32,317 nucleotides of DNA, from assembly GCA_039105265.1 (NCBI GenBank), contig JAPFFF010000194.1:1-32317 (forward strand). Direction: 5' to 3'. A model generated the notes under the pieces. The model did not search any database and had not been told where the DNA came from. It saw only the letters and a program-made list of their open reading frames with translations. This document shows positions 1-8,435 of the stretch, piece after piece. The stretch is from Tritrichomonas musculus. Lineage: Eukaryota > Parabasalia > Tritrichomonadida > Tritrichomonadidae. Position numbers and translations under genes: made by a program. The stretch's first letter is position 1. Each line of letters starts with the position of its first letter.

Positions 1-793
1 ACCTTAAAGAATTTATTTTACAGATGGTTATACTTTACTTATATTTGAAGATGCAGGATTCGAAAGACAAACGTACAGAACGGAATACATGAGCACGGAA
101 ACGAATACAGACGGGAACACGGAAGACCTTAAAGAATTTATTTTACAGATGGTTATACTTTACTTATATTTGAAGATGCAGGATTCGAAAGACAAACGTA
201 CGGAACGGAATACATGAGCACGGAAACGAATACAGACGGGAACACGGAAGACCTTAAAGAATTTATTTTACAGATGGTTATACTTTACTTATATTTGAAG
301 ATGCAGGATTCGAAAGACAAACGTACGGAACGGAATACATGAACACGGAAACGAATACAGAAACGAACACAGAAGAATATCTCGAAATTATGTTATATAA
401 ACAGTTCTATTTTGATTTTAAATATTATTCAGTAATCAGAATTAAAGAAAGGAATACATGAACACGGAAACGAATACAGACGGGAACACGGAAGACCTTA
501 AAGAATTTATTTTACAGATGGTTATACTTTACTTATATTTGAAGATGCAGGATTCGAAAGACAAACGTACAGAACGGAATACATGAGCACGGAAACGAAT
601 ACAGACGGGAACACGGAAGACCTTAAAGAATTTATTTTACAGATGGTTATACTTTACTTATATTTGAAGATGCAGGATTCGAAAGACAAACGTACGGAAC
701 GGAATACATGAACACGGAAACGAATACAGAAACGAACACAGAAGAATATCTTGAAATTATGTTATATAAACAGTTCTATTTTGATTTTAAATA
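1..793. repeat. 125-bp tandem satellite with a higher-order tail
   Basis: Near-identical 125-bp units begin at 1, 126, 251, 495 and 620, each opening with ACCTTAAAGAATTTATTTTA. The second half of each unit is made of short ACGGAA/ACGAATAC-like sub-repeats. The units starting at 251 and 620 end in a different tail (about 373-421 and 743-791) with GAATATCTYGAAATTATG and GATTTTAAAT. A 73-bp linker joins the first tail to the next block. The layout is therefore (units)-tail-linker-(units)-tail, a higher-order repeat. Units differ at only a few positions, such as ACAGAACGG versus ACGGAACGG, so the amplification is recent or the copies are being homogenised. The array runs off the left edge of the window. 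No open frame of note crosses it. It is interrupted at its right end by the pogo-like transposon. Confidence 0.9.
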
Positions 794-1006
794 ATCAGAT
801 GAACGTCAATCGACAGGCACTTCCCCGCTCGACCAACGAACCACGCAAATCACACATATAATCAATACAACACAGATTCACTATACAAAGTCTCACTCGT
901 TCGCAGACTCGCCGGCCGATGTTGATTGTATATCAGCATCGACCGGCGATTGACAAAGTAACTCAGCCAGAAAAATGTTTTATCACTCATTACTCATAAC
1001 ATACAA
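794..1006 (+). repeat. Left terminal inverted repeat of the pogo-like element
   Basis: The segment is an inverted, diverged copy of the 255-bp array unit, covering about 213 bp of it. Matching blocks include GGCACTTCCCCGCTCGACCA, CTATACAAAGTCTCAC and AAAGTAACTCAG, each found as its reverse complement in the array. It contains the same GC-rich palindrome at 911-947, with one arm mismatch (GACCGGC for GGCCGGC). It differs from the array units at about 30 positions, while the array units barely differ from each other. The left end has therefore not been homogenised with the right. Confidence 0.85.
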
Positions 1007-1269
1007 AACAAATATTTTTTACTTAAAAATAAAGATTCATATTAAATTTTAACTTTTCTTTACTCTTTAAATCTAAAAAAAAACTTTATCTCCATATTTT
1101 GCTGTTCTAAGCTCATTTTTGGATGCGCTTTATTATTAATGTTTGATTTCTTCTATAATCTTTGCATTTTAAAATAAAGGAAATTGTAAACTATTGAAAA
1201 AAAAAAAAAAAAAAAAATCAAAATGTTTTTACTGAGATTTATTAATTCTGTGTCATAAAGCTTATTTCT
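1007..1269. other. AT-rich 3' flank inside the pogo-like element
   Basis: About 260 bp lie between the left inverted repeat and the transposase stop codon. The stretch is AT-rich and contains a run of 21 A at 1197-1217. No gene or conserved structure is visible. It would carry the 3' untranslated region of the transposase transcript. Confidence 0.6.
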
Positions 1270-3102
1270 TTAATAGTATTGATCTTCATAAATTTCATTT
1301 TCATCAAAATCCTCTTCTTCATTAAAGTCTTCTTCTTCAAGATTTTCGTTAAGTGCATCTTTTTCTTCCTCGTCAATGTCGTCTTCTTCTTCGATATCAT
1401 CAGCTTCATAATTGGGTTCATTTGTGCCATTATCATCTTGTTTAAAATCATAACCTCGGTTCACAAGCTCTTCAGTTAATCCTGGAATGTTCCATCCTGC
1501 TCTACGTGCATTTGCTGATATTCTTGCCCAAGCAATGAGTAGATGGTTTGTGATTGTCTCGTATCTTTGTGTGCCATAGAATATTCGGGAACCTGCCAAT
1601 GATCTTAAGTGTGCTTTGAGAATCCCAAATATTCGCCTATCCAATGGTTGATAAATGCTTGTGCCGCATGCTGGAACATAGATCAATTCAATTCCTAGAG
1701 CTTTTGCTTCTTCTTTAACAGCATCTGTTCGGTGGGCTTTGTAGCAATCAAGAACAAGGGCACATGGTTTCCTACCAGCACATTCAGCATGCAGCCAGTT
1801 TAAGTACTGGATCATGATTTGTTCATCAACCCATCCGTTTTTAGACGGCCATGCTTCAGCTCGTTTTGCTGCTCTAAATTTTGAACAACAGGCATCTGTT
1901 TTTCCTTTAGCCAGTAGGATTAGAGGGAGCTTTTCATTGTATGTTATTGTTGCAATAGCCGTGAAACACTCTTTTTCGCTCCTGCTTCCTTCAAATATAA
2001 CTTTTTCCAATCCTACCGGTGCAATAGTTCGCAGTGTGCCGTTATTGATGCGTACCGATGTCTCGTCCATGTTATACACCGATTTTCTTGTATATTTAAG
2101 GACCGCATCTGCTACTTTCTGAATGAACTCATCAATGTAAGTCTTCTTTATTGCTCCGCGCCGAGAATAATGAGCAAGCCTAAAGGAGAAATGATTTCTC
2201 TTCATGAAAGTTCTAACCCACGTATCTGAAAATATTGGATCTGGCAGTCGATATTCTTCAATGATTTTGACTTGCATCTCAATTAGTGGCTTTCTTCTTT
2301 CATCTGGAACAATCTGACTTAAAAGAATTTGAGACTCACGAATGAATTCATTCGTGTACGAACCATTATCATTATATATAGGAGTATCAGACATGATAAA
2401 AAATTGAAAAGCAGCTCTTTCGGCAAGTACCCAGGGAAGCATGTACATTTTCTTGGCTCTTTGCCTAACTATTTCCTTAGATATAAACTTATGTTCATTG
2501 AACATTGTCAAGATTTCACTAGCCAGCAGTTCCTCATGTTCTTTAATAAAATATTTGCGAAGTGGTGGCATTGTACGCTCCTTTTTCTTGATTTTCCTTA
2601 CGTCATTAGTTATTTCCTGAGCAAGCACTAACTCGGCATATTTGGCATAGCATTGCATTCCTGTACGACCAGGTATACATAAAGGGAGATACTTCAAAAA
2701 AGAAGAATCTTGAGCTCTCTCCGCAATGTACTTCATTAGTTCGACCTCTGTGTTTGACCAGGTTTTCCCTTTGCGGCTTTCAAAGAAAGGATAGCAATTA
2801 TGATGAAGAAATGCTTCTGGGTTAGTCGCTAGATTTGCAATGGTTTGCTTTCCATCTTCAGAGGATAGATACTGGCAAACTTCCGTAAGAGGCTTATAAT
2901 AATTTTCCATGTAGGAATAGTACAGGACTGATAACTCTGGGGCAGAATATTTGAAAAGGTGGTCATTAAATTTTTTGTGAAGAGAGGGTGTTAAATCACG
3001 AAATGAAATTTTGGGATTAACAATTTTCATTTGCGTAATATAAGCATATTCGTCTTCTGTCAATCTATCTGATAAAAGATCAAGCATTTCTTGAACAGAC
3101 AT
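1270..3102 (-). CDS. Pogo/Tigger-like DDE transposase with Myb-like N-terminal segment
   Basis: This 610-residue protein is probably the DNA-cutting and joining enzyme of the surrounding element. The catalytic region has the DDE_1 layout of pogo, Tigger and CENP-B relatives: NMDET (D346), LVLDCYKAH (D452) and TSIYQPLDRRIFG (D488). Thirty-five residues separate the last two acids (DD35D). Residues about 290-316, around SDTWVRTFMKRNHFSFR, resemble the CENP-B/Tc5-type helix-turn-helix. Residues about 113-158 run from a conserved W to PGRTGMQCYAKYAEL, the pattern of a Myb/SANT DNA-binding repeat. The last 65 residues are strongly acidic. The start is an ATG, the frame has no internal stop, and all three catalytic acids are present, so the gene looks functional. 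A domesticated, non-transposing role cannot be excluded from sequence alone. The Myb-like call is less certain than the DDE call. Confidence 0.88.
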   Translation of the reverse strand: MSVQEMLDLLSDRLTEDEYAYITQMKIVNPKISFRDLTPSLHKKFNDHLFKYSAPELSVLYYSYMENYYKPLTEVCQYLSSEDGKQTIANLATNPEAFLHHNCYPFFESRKGKTWSNTEVELMKYIAERAQDSSFLKYLPLCIPGRTGMQCYAKYAELVLAQEITNDVRKIKKKERTMPPLRKYFIKEHEELLASEILTMFNEHKFISKEIVRQRAKKMYMLPWVLAERAAFQFFIMSDTPIYNDNGSYTNEFIRESQILLSQIVPDERRKPLIEMQVKIIEEYRLPDPIFSDTWVRTFMKRNHFSFRLAHYSRRGAIKKTYIDEFIQKVADAVLKYTRKSVYNMDETSVRINNGTLRTIAPVGLEKVIFEGSRSEKECFTAIATITYNEKLPLILLAKGKTDACCSKFRAAKRAEAWPSKNGWVDEQIMIQYLNWLHAECAGRKPCALVLDCYKAHRTDAVKEEAKALGIELIYVPACGTSIYQPLDRRIFGILKAHLRSLAGSRIFYGTQRYETITNHLLIAWARISANARRAGWNIPGLTEELVNRGYDFKQDDNGTNEPNYEADDIEEEDDIDEEEKDALNENLEEEDFNEEEDFDENEIYEDQYY

Positions 3103-3220
3103 AGAGATATTTTGAAAAAAAAAGTAATTTTCGTATTTTCAAAATATAATTGAATTGTTATTTGGCCATATTAAATTTATAAATATCTTATTAAGTTACT
3201 AATTTTGATGGTGTTTTTAA
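3103..3220. promoter_or_regulatory. Probable 5' flank of the pogo-like transposase
   Basis: These 118 bp lie between the transposase ATG and the first right-hand repeat unit. They are AT-rich with A and T runs. Any transposase promoter must lie here or in the adjoining repeat. No specific motif is recognisable, so the promoter role is inferred from position. Confidence 0.3.
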
Positions 3221-6200
3221 TTTGCATGTTATGCCTAATGAGTGTTAAAACATTTTTCTGCCTGAGTTACTTTGCCACTCGCCGGCCGATGTTGATTGTA
3301 TATCAGCATCGGCCGGCGTGTCTGCTAATGTGTGAGACTTTGTATAGCGAATATGTGCTGCATTGATTGTGCGTGTGATTTGCGTTGTTGGTTGGTCGAG
3401 CGGGGAAGTGCCTGCTGGTCGAAGTTCATCTGATAAAAATTTTTTGTTTCTGTTCTTCTGTTGCGTCTGATATTGTTTGCATGTTATGCCTAATGAGTGT
3501 TAAAACATTTTTCTGCCTGAGTTACTTTGCCACTCGCCGGCCGATGCTGATTATATATCAGCATCGGCCGGCGTGTCTGCTAATGTGTGAGACTTTGTAT
3601 AGCGAATATGTGTTGCATTGATTGTGCGTGTGATTTGCGTTGTTGGTTGGTCGAGCGGGGAAGTGCCTGCTGGTCGAAGTTCATCTGATAAAAATTTTTT
3701 GTTTCTGTTCTTCTGTTGCGTCTGATATTGTTTGCATGTTATGCCTAATGAGTGTTAAAACATTTTTCTGCCTGAGTTACTTTGCCACTCGCCGGCCGAT
3801 GTTGATTGTATATCAGCATCGGCCGGCGTGTCTGCTAATGTGTGAGACTTTGTATAGCGAATATGTGCTGCATTGATTGTGCGTGTGATTTGCGTTGTTG
3901 GTTGGTCGAGCGGGGAAGTGCCTGCTGGTCGAAGTTCATCTGATAAAAATTTTTTGTTTCTGTTCTTCTGTTGCGTCTGATATTGTTTGCATGTTATGCC
4001 TAATGAGTGTTAAAACATTTTTCTGCCTGAGTTACTTTGCCACTCGCCGGCCGATGCTGATATACAATCAGCATCGGCCGGCGTGTCTGCTAATGTGTGA
4101 GACTTTGTATAGCGAATATGTGCTGCATTGATTGTGCGTGTGATTTGCGTTGTTGGTTGGTCGAGCGGGGAAGTGCCTGCTGGTCGAAGTTCATCTGATA
4201 AAAATTTTTTGTTTCTGTTCTTCTGTTGCGTCTGATATTGTTTGCATGTTATGCCTAATGAGTGTTAAAACATTTTTCTGCCTGAGTTACTTTGCCACTC
4301 GCCGGCCGATGTTGATTGTATATCAGCATCGGCCGGCGTGTCTGCTAATGTGTGAGACTTTGTATAGCGAATATGTGTTGCATTGATTGTGCGTGTGATT
4401 TGCGTTGTTGGTTGGTCGAGCGGGGAAGTGCCTGCTGGTCGAAGTTCATCTGATAAAAATTTTTTGTTTCTGTTCTTCTGTTGCGTCTGATATTGTTTGC
4501 ATGTTATGCCTAATGAGTGTTAAAACATTTTTCTGCCTGAGTTACTTTGCCACTCGCCGGCCGATGCTGATATACAATCAGCATCGGCCGGCGTGTCTGC
4601 TAATGTGTGAGACTTTGTATAGCGAATATGTGCTGCATTGATTGTGCGTGTGATTTGCGTTGTTGGTTGGTCGAGCGGGGAAGTGCCTGCTGGTCGAAGT
4701 TCATCTGATAAAAATTTTTTGTTTCTGTTCTTCTGTTGCGTCTGATATTGTTTGCATGTTATGCCTAATGAGTGTTAAAACATTTTTCTGCCTGAGTTAC
4801 TTTGCCACTCGCCGGCCGATGTTGATTGTATATCAGCATCGGCCGGCGTGTCTGCTAATGTGTGAGACTTTGTATAGCGAATATGTGCTGCATTGATTGT
4901 GCGTGTGATTTGCGTTGTTGGTTGGTCGAGCGGGGAAGTGCCTGCTGGTCGAAGTTCATCTGATAAAAATTTTTTGTTTCTGTTCTTCTGTTGCGTCTGA
5001 TATTGTTTGCATGTTATGCCTAATGAGTGTTAAAACATTTTTCTGCCTGAGTTACTTTGCCACTCGCCGGCCGATGCTGATATACAATCAGCATCGGCCG
5101 GCGTGTCTGCTAATGTGTGAGACTTTGTATAGCGAATATGTGTTGCATTGATTGTGCGTGTGATTTGCGTTGTTGGTTGGTCGAGCGGGGAAGTGCCTGC
5201 TGGTCGAAGTTCATCTGATAAAAATTTTTTGTTTCTGTTCTTCTGTTGCGTCTGATATTGTTTGCATGTTATGCCTAATGAGTGTTAAAACATTTTTCTG
5301 CCTGAGTTACTTTGCCACTCGCCGGCCGATGCTGATTGTATATCAGCATCGGCCGGCGTGTCTGCTAATGTGTGAGACTTTGTATAGCGAATATGTGTTG
5401 CATTGATTGTGCGTGTGATTTGCGTTGTTGGTTGGTCGAGCGGGGAAGTGCCTGCTGGTCGAAGTTCATCTGATAAAAATTTTTTGTTTCTGTTCTTCTG
5501 TTGCGTCTGATATTGTTTGCATGTTATGCCTAATGAGTGTTAAAACATTTTTCTGCCTGAGTTACTTTGCCACTCGCCGGCCGATGTTGATTGTATATCA
5601 GCATCGGCCGGCGTGTCTGCTAATGTGTGAGACTTTGTATAGCGAATATGTGTTGCATTGATTGTGCGTGTGATTTGCGTTGTTGGTTGGTCGAGCGGGG
5701 AAGTGCCTGCTGGTCGAAGTTCATCTGATAAAAATTTTTTGTTTCTGTTCTTCTGTTGCGTCTGATATTGTTTGCATGTTATGCCTAATGAGTGTTAAAA
5801 CATTTTTCTGCCTGAGTTACTTTGCCACTCGCCGGCCGATGTTGATTGTATATCAGCATCGGCCGGCGTGTCTGCTAATGTGTGAGACTTTGTATAGCGA
5901 ATATGTGCTGCATTGATTGTGCGTGTGATTTGCGTTGTTGGTTGGTCGAGCGGGGAAGTGCCTGCTGGTCGAAGTTCATCTGATAAAAATTTTTTGTTTC
6001 TGTTCTTCTGTTGCGTCTGATATTGTTTGCATGTTATGCCTAATGAGTGTTAAAACATTTTTCTGCCTGAGTTACTTTGCCACTCGCCGGCCGATGCTGA
6101 TATACAATCAGCATCGGCCGGCGTGTCTGCTAATGTGTGAGACTTTGTATAGCGAATATGTGTTGCATTGATTGTGCGTGTGATTTGCGTTGTTGGTTGG

Positions 6201-6405
6201 TCGAGCGGGGAAGTGCCTGCTGGTCGAAGTTCATCTGATAAAAATTTTTTGTTTCTGTTCTTCTGTTGCGTCTGATATTGTTTGCATGTTATGCCTAATG
6301 AGTGTTAAAACATTTTTCTGCCTGAGTTACTTTGCCACTCGCCGGCCGATGCTGATATACAATCAGCATCGGCCGGCGTGTCTGCTAATGTGTGAGACTT
6401 TGTAT
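3221..6405 (+). repeat. 255-bp tandem array derived from the transposon's inverted repeat
   Basis: About 12.5 direct copies of a 255-bp unit lie head to tail, starting TTTGCATGTTATGCC. Each unit is the 214-bp right terminal inverted repeat plus about 41 bp beginning AAAAATTTTTTG. Palindrome cores begin at 3281 and then every 255 bp to 6341, giving 13 cores. By eye the units vary almost only at three places: the palindrome's 5-nt centre, one adjacent arm base (GTTGAT or GCTGAT), and a C/T site in TATGTGYTGCATTG. The last unit stops at GACTTTGTAT (6405), mid-repeat, and unique AT-rich DNA follows. A 78-codon open frame recurs in every unit, but it starts at TTG, follows the repeat period, and is unlikely to be translated. 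The near-identity points to recent amplification or ongoing homogenisation. Confidence 0.95.
3281..3317. repeat. GC-rich 37-bp palindrome, first of 13 in the array
   Basis: In its perfect form the core has 16-bp arms, GCCGGCCGATGCTGAT and its reverse complement, around a 5-nt centre. In this copy the left arm carries one T (GTTGAT) and the centre is TGTAT. The same core recurs every 255 bp to 6341-6377, and once at 911-947 in the left inverted repeat. The GC-rich arms contrast sharply with the AT-rich surroundings. It could form a hairpin in RNA or a cruciform in DNA. It is also a plausible transposase binding site, because it is shared by both ends of the element. That role is an inference. 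Confidence 0.85.
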
Positions 6406-7418
6406 CTCATAGGTATCAATTAAATATTAAAAATATGTTTTTATACTCTCTGAAACCAAAAACAAAATGAAGTCAATTTTTATTTTTCTATTTTTTATTA
6501 ATTTTGAATTATTTCTTAAATATATAAAATTATCTACAATCAAAAACATTATCTACCTTTTAATTAATAAATACATAAACTATAATTGAGATAATATCAA
6601 TAGATATCGGTATTTCATCCTAATCAAAAATTTTAACTTTTTCTATCATCTCACAATATCATTGAAATTATTTTCTTTTTTTTTTCATTTGTTTCCTTTT
6701 TATTTAATCTCCTAAATAGTCAAATCATTATCAACATTCGGTAAAATAATACTCTGCATATAAAAATATTGTATTTACCTATTTTTATCATACTTGAAAT
6801 ATATCGATATATGATCAAAAATAATTTTTTGTATTATTCATATTTTTAATAATTACATATAATGATTAAATTAAATATAAAATATCAAAATATATTATTA
6901 ATCACATATCAAGATATCATCAGATCAAAAACTAATACACGTAAACTTTTTGAAAGAAAAATCCTATTTTCGCTTTATTATTCAACAAATCAAAAGATCA
7001 TATTATTTTAGGAATATTTACATAAGGAATCATTGCTTTATCTCTAAATCACAAGAAGATATCTGAAATTAATTAAATAAATATTCGGCAGCCATGACAA
7101 ACTAATACGCACAAACAATAAAGCTATATATGCTGATATTATATTCCAGAGGAATTTTCGCAAAAATAAAGAGAGGCTTTGATTTTTAATAAATAATTGA
7201 TGATTTTAATTCTAAACGTACATAAAATGTAACCATCTATAAAAATTGTGAGGAAAAAAAAAAATTCACTTTTTCTAAATATTCAAAGAATTTTTTTTTT
7301 CTGAGGAAAATTATTTTTATTCAAATTATTCAGAGTTTTTATCTCTTGACATATAAATCCCCGCAATTCTAAAAAAGGAAAATTTGACAGGGTAATTTAA
7401 AAAAATAAATTCAAAAAG
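6406..7418. other. AT-rich intergenic DNA
   Basis: About 1 kb of AT-rich sequence separates the end of the satellite array from the tRNA-like gene. Many short A and T runs are present. A copy of AAACTTTTTGAA lies at about 6943-6954. I see no open frame, repeat or RNA gene that can be supported. Confidence 0.6.
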
Positions 7419-7491
7419 AGGGGTCGGCTGGGATCGAACCAACATCACGACTCGTGACTATGTCGCATTCTACCAATTGAACTACAACCCA
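7419..7491 (-). tRNA. tRNA-like gene, isotype unresolved
   Basis: On the minus strand, 73 nt fold as a standard-length tRNA over most of the cloverleaf. The acceptor stem is TGGGTTG with CGACCCC, pairing at six of seven positions with T1 opposite C72. The D arm is GTTC/GAAT around AATTGGTA. The T arm is GTTGG-TTCGATC-CCAGC with one G-U pair. The B box (GGTTCGATCC) and A box (TAGTTCAATTGG) of an RNA polymerase III promoter are good, and a TTTTT terminator follows at once. The anticodon arm is irregular. At the expected position the loop reads TAGTCAC, which would give GUC (Asp), but it lacks U33 and the predicted stem does not close. The strongest local stem, CGAC/GTCG, leaves a 10-nt loop. 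It may be a divergent tRNA, a tRNA pseudogene or a tRNA-derived sequence. Confidence 0.6.
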
Positions 7492-8435
7492 TTTTCAAAA
7501 GCTTAAAAAAGATGTAATATATATATATATTATATTTGAATATCTCAATTAATTGTTATTTGCATATTTTATATATTAATCATTTGATATTTCAGTATTT
7601 TACTTAGTAGGTATTAAAAATTTCAGCAAATGTGTAAGAAAGTAATATTTCGAATGAAATTAATATGATTATTTAAAAAAATAAATAATAACAAAATTTG
7701 CTTTTGACCCAAATATTTGCAGAAAATGTTATTTGTATCAACAAGAAAGCATATTTTATTGAATATTATTTGATATTTGAAAATTTTTTATTATATTATA
7801 AATATTTTAAAAATATCATTAATAATAATAAAGCATGTTTTCATTTGATATAATTGATATTAAATGATAGATATATTAACTCATTATTTTTTCATTTATA
7901 TTAAATAGTTCATATGTTTTTATTTTTGATCATAAAAATATAATAACCAAATAGTAAAATAACTTAGGCCAAGCCATTCGATTAATTATTATTTATTGAA
8001 TATCTTGAGATTTGATAAAAATTCTATTTTTGTTAAAAAACGATTGATTAAACTTTTTGAAATATGTATTTAATAATTGAATAATAAATTTTGTTCATGT
8101 GAACAAAAAAACACATTCAATTTCTAGCCACCTAATTGAATTGATAATTCTACCAACATTTTTTTTAACTAATCATTTAAAGAGATAAAATAAAATATAA
8201 TTAAACTGTGTCAAAGTCGCAAACCATAATATTTTGTGGTATTTGACTTTTATATTATGAAAAAATTGAATGGAATTCAATATTTCAATTCAATTATTTC
8301 AATGTAATAGCCATCAAAGTATTCAATTATCTTTTTAATCATTCAAAACTAAAAATAGCTGATAAAAAATTGAAAGTAATTTTCAAGAAAAAAAAATTTG
8401 AAAGATGTGATCTTATCTTAACTTTATTTTTAAAA
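7492..8435. other. AT-rich intergenic DNA upstream of the symporter gene
   Basis: About 940 bp of AT-rich DNA includes an AT dinucleotide run near 7520-7533 and an isolated 20-bp palindrome (TTTTGTTCA-TG-TGAACAAAA) at 8089-8108. The symporter promoter should lie in the last part. AAACTTTTTGAA occurs at 8050-8061, but it is over 370 bp from the start codon. No gene is visible. Confidence 0.55.

Larger units (their letters stand above)
794..3434 (-). mobile_element. Pogo/CENP-B-like DNA transposon with long inverted repeats
   Basis: An open 610-codon DDE transposase frame (1270-3102, minus) is bracketed by a 213-bp repeat at 794-1006 and its inverted counterpart at 3221-3434. By eye the two ends are about 85% identical. 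The left outer end reads ATCAGATGAAC and the right outer end reads GTTCATCTGAT. A TA dinucleotide (792-793) precedes the left end, as expected for pogo/Tc1-superfamily insertion. The element is about 2.6 kb. Pogo elements usually have short terminal repeats, so ends of over 200 bp are unusual. The true right end cannot be fixed, because the right repeat is the first unit of a long tandem array. The superfamily call rests on the transposase. The outer boundaries are inferred from where the inverted similarity stops. Confidence 0.75.

Noticed and set aside
3221-6405. CRISPR-like array because of regularly spaced palindromes.
   Set aside because: The whole 255-bp unit is repeated, the sequence between palindromes is constant rather than unique, and the context is eukaryotic.
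3385-6423. A 78-codon open frame recurring in each satellite unit, suggesting a tandem gene family.
   Set aside because: Each frame opens at TTG, not ATG, spans the GC-rich palindrome, and is an automatic result of the repeat period. The inverted copy at the left end does not preserve it.
7419-7491. tRNA with an intron in the anticodon loop, to explain the large loop.
   Set aside because: The whole gene is already the standard 73 nt, so removing an intron would leave the cloverleaf too short.
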